From the NCBI GenBank assembly GCA_910580225.1, contig CAJTXE010000064.1, positions 1 through 16,595 of the forward strand: 16,595 bases of DNA, in the 5' to 3' direction. Below the pieces are notes generated by a model. It did not search any database and had not been told where the DNA came from. It saw only the letters and a program-made list of their open reading frames with translations. Of this stretch, positions 7,078-14,736 are shown piece after piece. The first letter of the stretch is position 1; each line of letters opens with the position of its first letter. This stretch comes from an uncultured Acetatifactor sp. GTDB lineage: Bacteria; Bacillota; Clostridia; Lachnospirales; Lachnospiraceae. Made by a program: the position numbers and the translations under genes.

Positions 7078-8349
7078 TCACTTTGCTTCCGACACAATCC
7101 CGTCGTCAGATATCTCTACATTGACGGAAATGCTCTCTAAAAAATCGTAAATCCGTCTCTGTTCCGACTCCTCAGATGCGTAGACTGTTCTGTACCCTGC
7201 CTGCACTGCCGGAATCACCTGTACCTCCAGCTGCCCGCCTTCCTCTCCTCCGGAAAAATGCAGCTGCAGCAGCATGGTGTCCAGCGTCTTCTCATTAAAC
7301 CAGTAATTCCCCAGACTGTAGATGATCGGTTTCCCCTCATAATATTCCATTCCCTGAAGGCAGTGGGAATGAGCGCCGATGACTGCATCCGCCCCCGCAT
7401 CCAGATAAGCCCTTCCGGTTTCCGGCTGCACCGGCTCCAGCTCATAACTATATTCCGTCCCCCAGTGTACAAAGGCAATGCAGAAGTCTGCATTCTCCTT
7501 TCCTTCCCGGATAGCCTCCAGAAAAAGTTCCGTATCATAACAGCGCAGAATTCCGGGATCATTCTCAGTAGCCTGGGGAGTCATCTTGTTTTTTTCCGCC
7601 CGAGATGCTCCCACCAGTGCAATGGATTTGCCGTCCGCTTCCAGATAGAGCGGCTGCATAGCCTCCTCCAGGTTTCGTCCCGCTCCGAAATAGGGAATCT
7701 CCGCCTCCTCCAGCACCGTTAAAGTGTCCAGCAGCGCTTCCTTTCCATAATCATAGACATGATTGTTCGCCAATGTCACCGCATCCACTCCCAGTTGACG
7801 CAGCACCTCCACCCGCTCCGGCATCGCCCGGAAGGTATAGGCTTTCCCCGGCAGGGGAGCGCCTCCTGTACTGTAAGTAAACTCGTTGTTCAGGCACATA
7901 ATATCGGCGGCCTGCATGGTCTCTGTAAGTTCCCCGGAAATACAGTCCTGGATCCCGTTTTCCCTGGTGTCCAGAAACTGGGTGGTACCCCAGTTTTCAT
8001 CCAGATTGATGTCGCCCGCAAAGCAGATCACAAAGTCATAGTCATTTTTAAGGTCTTCTTCAGCGGAATCTGACCAACCTTGTGTTTCCTGATCCCCGGT
8101 GTCGATTCCCGCTTCTCCGGCTTCCTGCCCAGAGTCTGAAACCGTCTGGTCCATCACCTTGCCATCTGCCCCCAAATTCCCTTGGGATTCCAGGTCTCCG
8201 GCAGGGTCCGTCTCTACGCCTGCACCGGAAAGTACAGGCACCCCCTCGGCTTCCCGGCTCTCTGCCGTCTGCCCGGCGGTACACCCGGATACGGCCATGC
8301 ACAAAACAAACAGAAGAGCCGCCTTCTTCTCCCTTTTTCTCTCAGTCAT
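7078..8349 (-). CDS. CapA-family lipoprotein (PGA_cap metallophosphatase-like)
   Basis: A 423-residue surface lipoprotein with a basic N-terminus, a hydrophobic stretch and a lipobox ending at Cys23 (AVSGC). A low-complexity Glu/Asp/Gly/Gln linker follows to about residue 100. The CapA/PgsA-type calcineurin-like domain runs from about residue 104. Its metal motifs are GDIN (Asp113), NNEF (154-157), LANNHVYDYG (193-202), HWGTEY (His295) and GAHSHC (His327, His329). Family members act in poly-gamma-glutamate capsule formation, but most clostridial copies are of unknown function, and no capB or capC is nearby. The start codon lies inside the end of pepD (8-bp overlap) with GGAGAG upstream, so the two are translationally coupled. 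Confidence 0.9.
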   Translation of the reverse strand: MTERKREKKAALLFVLCMAVSGCTAGQTAESREAEGVPVLSGAGVETDPAGDLESQGNLGADGKVMDQTVSDSGQEAGEAGIDTGDQETQGWSDSAEEDLKNDYDFVICFAGDINLDENWGTTQFLDTRENGIQDCISGELTETMQAADIMCLNNEFTYSTGGAPLPGKAYTFRAMPERVEVLRQLGVDAVTLANNHVYDYGKEALLDTLTVLEEAEIPYFGAGRNLEEAMQPLYLEADGKSIALVGASRAEKNKMTPQATENDPGILRCYDTELFLEAIREGKENADFCIAFVHWGTEYSYELEPVQPETGRAYLDAGADAVIGAHSHCLQGMEYYEGKPIIYSLGNYWFNEKTLDTMLLQLHFSGGEEGGQLEVQVIPAVQAGYRTVYASEESEQRRIYDFLESISVNVEISDDGIVSEAK

Positions 8350-9793
8350 CCTTTCTCTCCAACAGCCTCACAAGGTATTCCCAGACCCGCCTGACAGAAG
8401 CTATGCTCAATGTCTCTTCTGTTGTATGAATCCCGCTCATATCAGGTCCCAGGGATACACAGTCCAGATCCGGAATCTTGCTCCCCAGGATACCGCATTC
8501 CAGGCCTGCATGAATCGCTTCCACCCGGGGACTTGTTCCGTACATTTCCTCATACACGGAAACCATTTTATCCCTCAGGGGAGAATTCTTACGGTATTTC
8601 CACCCCGGATAATCTCCTGTGGAAGAGCTGAGGCCGCCGGCCAGCCGGGTCACCGCGGCAACTCTGTCTATCAACGCATATTTTGCACTTTCCACACTGC
8701 TGCGAACAGCAAATTCCGCCAGCAGTTTTCCCCCTTCATACCGCAGTATACCCAAATTCAGGGAAGTCTCCACCAGACCCGGCATATCCGCACTCATTGC
8801 CTGGACGCCGTTTGGCAACGCTGTCAGAAATGCCGCCAGACGCTTTGTGTCTTCCTCCATGACACAGGTATATGTCCCTGGCATAAAACCGCCTGTCTCT
8901 AGGAAAAAACCCGGATCTCTGGAGGCCAGCTCCCCCTGCAGCTCTGTCTCCACTGCCTTCAAGATCTCATTAAACTGCGCGGTATCCGCCTCCCTTACCA
9001 GGAGCACGCCCCTGGTCTGCCTGGGAATGGCATTATCCGCCAGACCGCCCTCTGCTTCGACGAGACACACCGGCAGCTTCTCCGTCAGTCTGCCAAGCAG
9101 CCTGCCGAAGAGCATGTTGGAATTCCCTCTCTCCTTGTGAATCTCGCCACCCGAATGACCGCCTTGAAGACCGCCCAGCGTCACTTCCACCGCCATTCCT
9201 TCCCGCTGGGATCCAGTCACCGCCAGACTGCAATGCACCCTGGCTCCCCCCGCACAGCTGGTAAGGAAGATTCCCTCCTCCTCGGAATCCAAATTAATCA
9301 TGCGGCTCCCGGTGAGCACGGACAAATCAATTCCCCTGGCACCATCCATTCCCACTTCCTCGTCAACCGTGATAACGGCTTCCAAACGCGGATGCCGGAT
9401 GGTATCCGAATCAAAAAGAGCCAGAATATATGCCACTGCAATGCCGTCATCACCCCCCAGACTGGTGCCCTCAGCATAGATCAGATCCCCGCTGACGCCA
9501 ATCTTCAAACCTTCCGTCTTCATATCGATGTCACAGTCAGGCTTCTTCACCGCCACCATGTCCATATGGCCCTGCAGAATCACGGCAGGTTCCTTCTCAT
9601 ACCCGGGAGCAGCTTCCTTTATCATAATAATATTTTTCAGTGAATCCTGTATACAGCGAATTCCTCTCTTCTCGGCAAACTCTGCCAGATAATCGCTGAT
9701 CTGCCCCACATTGCCCGACCCATGGGGTATTTTGGTGATTTCCTCAAAAAATCCAAATACACTTTCAGGCTCCAAATTTGATAATACACTCAT
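8342..9793 (-). CDS. pepD: Aminoacyl-histidine dipeptidase (M20 family, PepD)
   Basis: Zinc dipeptidase that splits Xaa-His and other dipeptides in the cytosol. It has 483 residues from the start at 9793, chosen because AGGAGA lies about six bases upstream; 11 further codons are open without a ribosome site. Metal-ligand motifs of clan MH are visible: GHMDM (His76, Asp78), GGDDGI (Asp115) and the Glu pair in VDEEVGMDG (145-146). The C-terminal ligand region reads GPDMSGIHTTEE. It is the first gene of a probable unit with capA and ansA, and peptide and asparagine breakdown together suggest amino-acid scavenging. The 117-base gap before it holds no convincing promoter or terminator. Confidence 0.94.
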   Translation of the reverse strand: MSVLSNLEPESVFGFFEEITKIPHGSGNVGQISDYLAEFAEKRGIRCIQDSLKNIIMIKEAAPGYEKEPAVILQGHMDMVAVKKPDCDIDMKTEGLKIGVSGDLIYAEGTSLGGDDGIAVAYILALFDSDTIRHPRLEAVITVDEEVGMDGARGIDLSVLTGSRMINLDSEEEGIFLTSCAGGARVHCSLAVTGSQREGMAVEVTLGGLQGGHSGGEIHKERGNSNMLFGRLLGRLTEKLPVCLVEAEGGLADNAIPRQTRGVLLVREADTAQFNEILKAVETELQGELASRDPGFFLETGGFMPGTYTCVMEEDTKRLAAFLTALPNGVQAMSADMPGLVETSLNLGILRYEGGKLLAEFAVRSSVESAKYALIDRVAAVTRLAGGLSSSTGDYPGWKYRKNSPLRDKMVSVYEEMYGTSPRVEAIHAGLECGILGSKIPDLDCVSLGPDMSGIHTTEETLSIASVRRVWEYLVRLLERKDD

Positions 9794-9910
9794 TGTTCTC
9801 TCCTTACTCCTTCCTGTTTTTGACATGTTCTGCTGCTATTGTAACTTATTTTTCCGGAACTATACGGACAGGCAAAACCTCATTCAGAAGAGAAACGCCC
9901 TTGAAGCCTT

Positions 9911-11455
9911 TCACAGCCCAAGACGTTTCGAAAACTCCTCTTCATAAATATTTCTGTCAGGTCTGCCCGGTTCGATGCGATAGGTTTTTCGCACGCTGCC
10001 GTCCTCTTCTCTCCGCCGCACTGCCACATAATTGACTGCAGACTCCCCTTCCTCCAATAAAAGCTCGCCCTTCTGTGCCAGGTCAGCCAAACGGCTCAGA
10101 TGAGTGACAAAAATAACATTGGAATGCGTCCGCGAAAACGCCCTCAGCACCTCTGCCATGAGATTTGTTCCCTCCTCCTCCGAAGTGGTGGACATAATCT
10201 CATTCATTAAAATCAGGCTCCCTGCCTTCAGATGCTCCGCTGCCTCTCTGATCTCCACCAACTCCTGTTCCAGCTTCCCATGAATCGTGCAAATATCCTC
10301 AGCATTAGCAAACAAACTCCCGATATACGGGGCAGCACATACCTGGAAGGACCGGGCCGGCACACAAAATCCCAACTGTGCAAAAAGTTGTGCTGTTCCC
10401 AATGCCTGAAGAAAGGTAGTCTTACCACCGCTGTTTGATCCTGTAATAATGCTGATGCGCCCCTTGTCATTCCCATAGTCATTACCCTGAATTTCCAAAG
10501 AACATCCGGGCACATGGCTTTTGCTGCATCTTGCCAGCAGCCGCACCGGATACAAATTGAAACAGGAAATGTGTCCCTCATAACCTGCTTTTATCCCCGG
10601 AACACAGACCGGAACTCCCAGACTGCGGTACAAATTCAGGATCTTTATCCCTGCCTGATAATACATCAGATCTTGTTCCGCTCTTTTAAAAGCACTCACG
10701 AAAACGCCGTTCAGTCTGGATGCAACATCACAGAGCTTGACTACGGTCTTAGCATAGATCTCATTCAGGTTATTTCGAAGAATCAGGTTACCCTCAGCTG
10801 ATATCAGCTGTTCCAGGTCCACTGTCTTCCGTTTCAATATGCCCTTTTCCTTCATTACATACCTGTTTTCCGGAAACAATTGCTGCACCTTCACTGACTC
10901 CATAACCTGGCCGTAAGTATACTTTACTGTGAAACTCACTGCTCCTGCATCCAAGAACGCTTCAAGCAACGCTATAATCTCCTGCAGCCGCGTCTTACAC
11001 TCCTCTCCTTCCACAAACTCTGCCAGCCCGGCCAGGGTTTTGGAGCGAAAGACTGCTTTCAGGTTCGCAGAACAGACTGCAAGATAATTTATCCTCAGTA
11101 TGTCCACATGCTCCTGCAGCTTTTTGTACACCGGCTCACCGGATTCCCATATATTCACACGTTTACCGGGTACGTTATCACGAAGAGAACTGCAGAAATC
11201 TACATAGCTTCTGATAAAAGAGGCATTGTCCGCAAGATCCTTTAATATCTCCTGACGAAAAACGATGACCTCCCTGTCTGAAGGCAGAAAGGGAATTTCG
11301 CTGCACAACACCTCATATTCCTTCTGGCTTATAATCTGGTTTGCAACCAATTCCTCCAACTGCAGATCGCGAATCAGTTTTTCATTCACTTTCCCGGTTC
11401 TTCTTCCTTCCTGCCGCTTTTTCTCATCCGGATACAGCAGATCAAAACAGAACAT
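9911..11455 (-). CDS. MutS-family ATPase, second of a tandem pair
   Basis: A 514-residue protein with a C-terminal MutS domain V ATPase and a coiled-coil-like helical N-terminal half. Walker A is GSNSGGKT at 339-346, Walker B is LILMNE at 414-419, the signature stretch is STTSEE, and a VTH H-loop follows. There is no MutS domain I with the Phe-X-Glu mismatch wedge and no C-terminal Smr nuclease, so it is neither MutS1 nor MutS2. The start is uncertain: ATG 11455 has AGGAAGG 11 bases upstream, and GTG 11464 is possible but too close to that site. It overlaps the first gene by 14 bases, so the pair is translationally coupled. Known MutS-like pairs in Clostridia include reactivases of B12-dependent aminomutases (KamB/KamC). 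No aminomutase is in the window, so that role is only a possibility. Confidence 0.85.
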   Translation of the reverse strand: MFCFDLLYPDEKKRQEGRRTGKVNEKLIRDLQLEELVANQIISQKEYEVLCSEIPFLPSDREVIVFRQEILKDLADNASFIRSYVDFCSSLRDNVPGKRVNIWESGEPVYKKLQEHVDILRINYLAVCSANLKAVFRSKTLAGLAEFVEGEECKTRLQEIIALLEAFLDAGAVSFTVKYTYGQVMESVKVQQLFPENRYVMKEKGILKRKTVDLEQLISAEGNLILRNNLNEIYAKTVVKLCDVASRLNGVFVSAFKRAEQDLMYYQAGIKILNLYRSLGVPVCVPGIKAGYEGHISCFNLYPVRLLARCSKSHVPGCSLEIQGNDYGNDKGRISIITGSNSGGKTTFLQALGTAQLFAQLGFCVPARSFQVCAAPYIGSLFANAEDICTIHGKLEQELVEIREAAEHLKAGSLILMNEIMSTTSEEEGTNLMAEVLRAFSRTHSNVIFVTHLSRLADLAQKGELLLEEGESAVNYVAVRRREEDGSVRKTYRIEPGRPDRNIYEEEFSKRLGL

Positions 11456-13067
11456 CCAGGTCACCGCCTTCCTCTGCCGCTTTCAGGACCCCCACCAGCT
11501 GATCATATGTAACCCCACACTTTACAGCAATGTCCTTTGCATAGGATTGCCGGCCGGAATCACTGCGTATGATTTTAAATGTTCGGTCCATACGGCCGCT
11601 TTCCTCCTCCACTCCTGCCGTCAGACTATAGAAGCTTCCTTCCTCCAGCCTGTCATAGATCTCATGATAATGTGTCACCAGTCCGCCTACGCAGTGCTTT
11701 CTGTCAAACTCCTTCAGCAATCTGCCAAGCAATATCACCGCTCCCATCCTTTGTGTGCTGGTAAATGTCTCGTTCAGCAAAACCATATCCCCATCCCGCA
11801 AATCATTCAGCAGTTTCCGCATCCTCTCCAGCTCCTGCTCAAAGCGCCCTACCATGGCGGCCGCCTCATCATCCCTGCCAAAATGAGTGTGAATATGCCG
11901 GACCATTCCAACGACTGCTCCTTTTGCCGGTACAAACATCCCGATCTGAGCCAGATGCTGAACCAAGCCGATACTTCGGATAAAAGTAGTTTTTCCTCCC
12001 TGGTTTGCTCCTGTCAGCAAAAAGAACCTTCCGTCCCTGTCAAAGCGAAAGTCATTTGGCACCGCCTTACATCCTTTGTTTTTCCGAAAGAGATTTATCC
12101 CCAGCACCATATCATATGCCGCCGTAACTTTAGATTCCTCCCCATACTGACATTTTGGAACTGTAAAATAGAATTCTTCCTGCTCGTACTCCTTTCTGAA
12201 TCGGATGCACGATAAATAAAATACAAGCTCATTCGCCAGCTTGATATAGGGCCAGAAATCAAACTTCCTGTAAGCCTGGTACAACATCTCTGTCTCTTTG
12301 GGAAATTCCGGCTGCTGCCTGCAGATATACTCCTGAAGTTTCTTATCAAAGCAAGTAATATCCATGTCCTGATACACTTTAACCGGCATAGAACAGTCAT
12401 CCAGAAAAAAGGAAACCAATTCCATCAGCCTATCCATGTACCCGCTCTTCTCTTCCTCCTCCGGCCAGACTACGGCGCTGTGGCAAATTTGATTCTCACC
12501 TTTGTTCATAACAATGGTATCGGGCGTAATCCGCTGAAGCAGCTGCAGATAACTCCGGAGCTTTTCCATTCTCTCAACCGCCTCCTGACCTGTAATTTCC
12601 TCTGCTGCCTTACTTATTCCCAATGCACACAGCTTCTCTGCGGAAATCAGTTTTTCCAGACAGCTGTAAACCTGCGCCATACGAAGAAGAAATTCGTACA
12701 GCATATGCAGAAAAAATATCTTCTTTTTCAATTCATCTTTGGTTCCGCAGACACGTTCCAGCTTACTTTGAGAATCGGAAATGCAGGAGACAGCCTCCAG
12801 TGCCGCCTCATACAATTCCGGATTTTCATATAGCCGTTCCATAATCCGCTGCCGATACGCCACCGTAGAGCCGGCAGCACAGGAATAAAGAAAAATATCT
12901 CTGAAGTCATAGCGATCGCCAAATCCGCCCAGTCTACGCACTTCCTCATAAATATACTGAAGATTCAGATCGTAAATGAACTCCTTGTCCCGTGTCTCTT
13001 TATCCCGGAGCCATTCCTGATAATATGTTTCACTGTCCCACAACAGACTGAAAAACGTCTTTTTCAT
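11442..13067 (-). CDS. MutS-family ATPase, first of a tandem pair
   Basis: A 541-residue protein. The N-terminal 300 or so residues are mostly helical and resemble MutS core/lever regions only loosely. The C-terminal ATPase has Walker A GANQGGKT at 353-360, Walker B MVLLNE at 428-433 with Glu433, FTSTQ at 435-439, and the H-loop VTHYHE around 464-469. It lacks the mismatch-recognition domain and Smr. It is clearly diverged from its downstream partner, which suggests an obligate heterodimer rather than a recent duplication. The start ATG 13067 is preceded by AAGGTGA. Its start overlaps by four bases the stop of an integrase remnant, so its native promoter may have been displaced by an insertion. 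Its function in mismatch repair is doubtful. Confidence 0.86.
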   Translation of the reverse strand: MKKTFFSLLWDSETYYQEWLRDKETRDKEFIYDLNLQYIYEEVRRLGGFGDRYDFRDIFLYSCAAGSTVAYRQRIMERLYENPELYEAALEAVSCISDSQSKLERVCGTKDELKKKIFFLHMLYEFLLRMAQVYSCLEKLISAEKLCALGISKAAEEITGQEAVERMEKLRSYLQLLQRITPDTIVMNKGENQICHSAVVWPEEEEKSGYMDRLMELVSFFLDDCSMPVKVYQDMDITCFDKKLQEYICRQQPEFPKETEMLYQAYRKFDFWPYIKLANELVFYLSCIRFRKEYEQEEFYFTVPKCQYGEESKVTAAYDMVLGINLFRKNKGCKAVPNDFRFDRDGRFFLLTGANQGGKTTFIRSIGLVQHLAQIGMFVPAKGAVVGMVRHIHTHFGRDDEAAAMVGRFEQELERMRKLLNDLRDGDMVLLNETFTSTQRMGAVILLGRLLKEFDRKHCVGGLVTHYHEIYDRLEEGSFYSLTAGVEEESGRMDRTFKIIRSDSGRQSYAKDIAVKCGVTYDQLVGVLKAAEEGGDLDVLF

Positions 13068-13258
13068 AAGTCACCTTCCATCCTAAGGAACCTCTCGCAC
13101 TCAATCTTGAATGAAAACAACTTCATTTGATTAAAAACCTGTTCTAAAGACTTCTTTTTCTTATCTCCGGTTATTTCGGCGTAAATATCCATAGTTGTCT
13201 GTATATCCTTATGCCCCATGATCGACTGAATGACTTTGATATTCACATCCGCTCCCTT
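13064..13258 (-). pseudogene. C-terminal remnant of a tyrosine recombinase (Tn916-type integrase)
   Basis: The frame reads KGADVNIKVIQSIMGHKDI then QTTMDIYAEIT. This is the end of the phage-integrase catalytic domain, with the GH of the active-site box and the nucleophile Tyr in DIYAE. An in-frame TGA stands immediately before the Lys codon, so the first 80% or so of an integrase (core-binding domain and the catalytic Arg) is missing. A GTG at 13246 preceded by AAGGGAG could start a 60-residue peptide, so translation is possible but recombinase activity is not. The last 15 or so residues (ECERFLRMEGDL) do not look like integrase and run into the mutS-like gene start, as expected at an element boundary. 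Confidence 0.85.
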
Positions 13259-13280
13259 TCATTGCTAAGGAGAGAATCCA

Positions 13281-13454
13281 TCAGTGTTTTTCTTTATCCA
13301 AGATAATTGAAACACCTTTCTGCACCACTTCAGTAACAGTCATTTCAGAAGAATCCGCATACTTTTTTAATTTTTCATAATCCTCTGGCTTCATTCTAAC
13401 GCTAACAACCTTTTCTTTGGTAACGTCAGCCTTTGGTCTTCCTGCTTTCGCCAT
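13281..13454 (-). CDS. Small ribbon-helix-helix (CopG/Arc-type) DNA-binding protein
   Basis: A 57-residue protein starting MAKAGRPKADVTKEK. The pattern KVVSVRMKPEDYEKLKKYA followed by MTVTEVVQKGVSII is a beta-strand plus two helices, the RHH fold used by plasmid and transposon repressors and antitoxins. The start ATG 13454 has GGAGG eight bases upstream. A perfect consensus promoter with a palindrome in its spacer lies directly upstream, as expected for an autoregulated repressor. No toxin reading frame follows it; the next downstream sequence is the integrase remnant. It could be an orphan antitoxin or an excision or transfer regulator of the lost element. Confidence 0.85.
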   Translation of the reverse strand: MAKAGRPKADVTKEKVVSVRMKPEDYEKLKKYADSSEMTVTEVVQKGVSIILDKEKH

Positions 13455-13475
13455 TGCGCATCCCTCCTCATGACC

Positions 13476-13504
13476 ATTATATTTTTGTCATACAAAAATG
13501 TCAA
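13476..13504 (-). promoter_or_regulatory. Perfect consensus sigma-A promoter of the RHH gene
   Basis: On the minus strand TTGACA (13504-13499), exactly 17 bases, then TATAAT (13481-13476). Both hexamers match the housekeeping consensus at every position. The Shine-Dalgarno and ATG of the RHH gene follow within 30 bases. Confidence 0.92.
13481..13499. promoter_or_regulatory. Palindromic operator inside the promoter spacer
   Basis: atttttgt (13481-13488) and acaaaaat (13492-13499) are perfect 8-bp arms around CAT. The palindrome fills the region between -35 and -10 and touches both. It is a probable binding site for the adjacent RHH protein, giving negative autoregulation. That role is inferred from position. 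Confidence 0.7.
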
Positions 13505-13516
13505 GTAGAAATTCAA

Positions 13517-13729
13517 TTATTCGACTTTGAAGCCCTCTAAATATTTTTCAAAGACTTCACAATTTACCAGCTCCATCATCATATCGGCGAAATTTTTTCC
13601 ACTCCGTTTTCCAGCAAGGGGCATTAAGTATGTTTTCTCTTCCCAAAAGGTTAATATACAGCAATCCGAAATAGGTACGCCACTTAAAAGCAGGGCATTG
13701 GACAGACAGATCATCCGGGATAGTGGCAT
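13517..13729 (-). CDS. Small protein of unknown function, possibly a gene fragment
   Basis: A 70-residue frame starting MPLSRMICLSNALLLSG and ending EKYLEGFKVE. The ATG at 13729 has GGAG nine bases upstream. The frame is open a few codons further back to 13768 (including ENFGMPLSRM), so this may be the C-terminal end of a longer, truncated protein. It lies 19 bases after the SMI1/KNR4 gene and just before the RHH promoter. I do not recognise the family. By position it may be a decayed immunity-type gene. Confidence 0.5.
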   Translation of the reverse strand: MPLSRMICLSNALLLSGVPISDCCILTFWEEKTYLMPLAGKRSGKNFADMMMELVNCEVFEKYLEGFKVE

Positions 13730-13748
13730 GCCGAAGTTCTCCAATCTG

Positions 13749-14432
13749 TTAACAGGAATAATCCTGCTCTAATTCCTCCTGTGTGGGAAATCTTGCTTCA
13801 TCCTCGTCAAGAAAGTCACCTGTACAGGCAAAACGGAGAAAATCATGAAAGTCCTTACAGATATAAAGTTCCCGTGTCTCCATATACTTCCTTACTTCTG
13901 CTTTGCTGTTCCATTCTACCCCGGCACCCATCATGTCATATACGCCCTCTTCATGTATAGTGACAACGCCGCCGTTTACCACATCCAGATACACCAGATA
14001 CCCGTATACCTTTCCAAGCTCAATAAATCCTGCCTCCAAAAAGCAAGGGCAATCATCCTGGGTTTTCTGTTCTTTCTGGAGGTTTTTCAAAAATTCTGCC
14101 CCACTGTTTCCCTGGATATTATGCCACTCAAACTCAACTGTTGGACCAATATCAAATTCAGGCCGGGGAATATATCCATTTTTCTCCCGTGAAAAGGTTT
14201 TGCTCCATGAACACGCAAAGGAATCTCCGCAAAAGGAAACAAGCACAGTAATGTCACCCGGCATTTCATAGCTTAACAAAAATTCACGGTAAGGCGCTGG
14301 CAGCTTATATCCAAGCCCCTTTTCAATATCTGATAAATCTTTCTCTGCAAGGCCGGATTCTTTTAATGGCTCTTTCCATAATTGCGGTTCACGCTCTCTC
14401 AATATCTCTAAATACTTTTTTGCTGTTGTCAT
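13749..14432 (-). CDS. SMI1/KNR4 (SUKH) family immunity-type protein
   Basis: A 227-residue soluble protein. Near the N-terminus DIEKGLGYKLPAPYREFLLS (35-54) is the characteristic SUKH opening: an acidic helix, Leu-Gly, Leu-Pro, then Tyr-X-X-Phe-Leu. Later GKVYGYLVYLDVVNGG followed by VTIHEEG fits the conserved beta-strand core of the fold. Proteins of this superfamily neutralise polymorphic toxins in bacteria, each binding its own toxin. The partner toxin is not in the window. The start at 14432 has GGAG about ten bases upstream. Neighbouring decayed reading frames and a small unknown ORF fit an immunity-gene array. Confidence 0.83.
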   Translation of the reverse strand: MTTAKKYLEILREREPQLWKEPLKESGLAEKDLSDIEKGLGYKLPAPYREFLLSYEMPGDITVLVSFCGDSFACSWSKTFSREKNGYIPRPEFDIGPTVEFEWHNIQGNSGAEFLKNLQKEQKTQDDCPCFLEAGFIELGKVYGYLVYLDVVNGGVVTIHEEGVYDMMGAGVEWNSKAEVRKYMETRELYICKDFHDFLRFACTGDFLDEDEARFPTQEELEQDYSC

Positions 14433-14461
14433 AAAAGATAGTCTCCTTTAACAGATTATGG

Positions 14462-14736
14462 TTACCAGCTATCCCAATAACTTGGCTTTATTGGATCAAA
14501 CTCATCTTCACTAAAGCGGTACAGGTCATACAACCGATTCTTGTCAGGTCTTTCACTGGATTTCAGCATACATACAAATACTACCTGACTGGCTGCAACA
14601 TACTTCTTCTTGTTATTTATACTGCACGCCGGTTGAATTTGCAGTGCAACCCGACTGCAGACCGCCAGCCAAGTACTTTCCCAGAAGCATCAATGTAAAT
14701 CCTGGCGGTCTGCAGTATTACTTCAGTATCACAGGT
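14462..14736 (-). pseudogene. Frameshifted gene remnant of unknown family
   Basis: Two coding-like frames join here. From 14736 one reads TCDTEVILQTARIYIDASG then KVLGWRSAV. A different frame continues VALQIQPACSINNKKKYV, then AASQVVFVCMLKSSERPDKN, and ends RFSEDEFDPIKPSYWDSW before TAA at 14462. The switch falls near 14650-14660, in or next to the right-hand part of an inverted repeat as read on this strand. There is no start codon or ribosome site for the combined frame, so it is a 5'-truncated, frameshifted remnant. I do not recognise the family. The neighbourhood suggests an immunity-type protein. Confidence 0.6.
14654..14716. repeat. Perfect 15-bp inverted repeat with 33-base spacer
   Basis: actgcagaccgccag (14654-14668) and ctggcggtctgcagt (14702-14716) are exact reverse complements. 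The structure lies within the coding-like part of the remnant, begins two bases from the stop of the next pseudogene, and has no T-run. It could be a cruciform-forming site, a small invertible segment, or the product of a template-switch mutation that also broke the frame. Confidence 0.9.

Noticed and set aside
9794..9910. A possible promoter for pepD (TACAAT near 9840)
   Set aside because: No -35 element lies at an acceptable distance, so the match is no better than chance in this AT-rich stretch.
11265..12215. A 316-codon plus-strand open frame across the junction of the two MutS-like genes
   Set aside because: It lies wholly antisense to two well-supported genes and has no recognisable domain.
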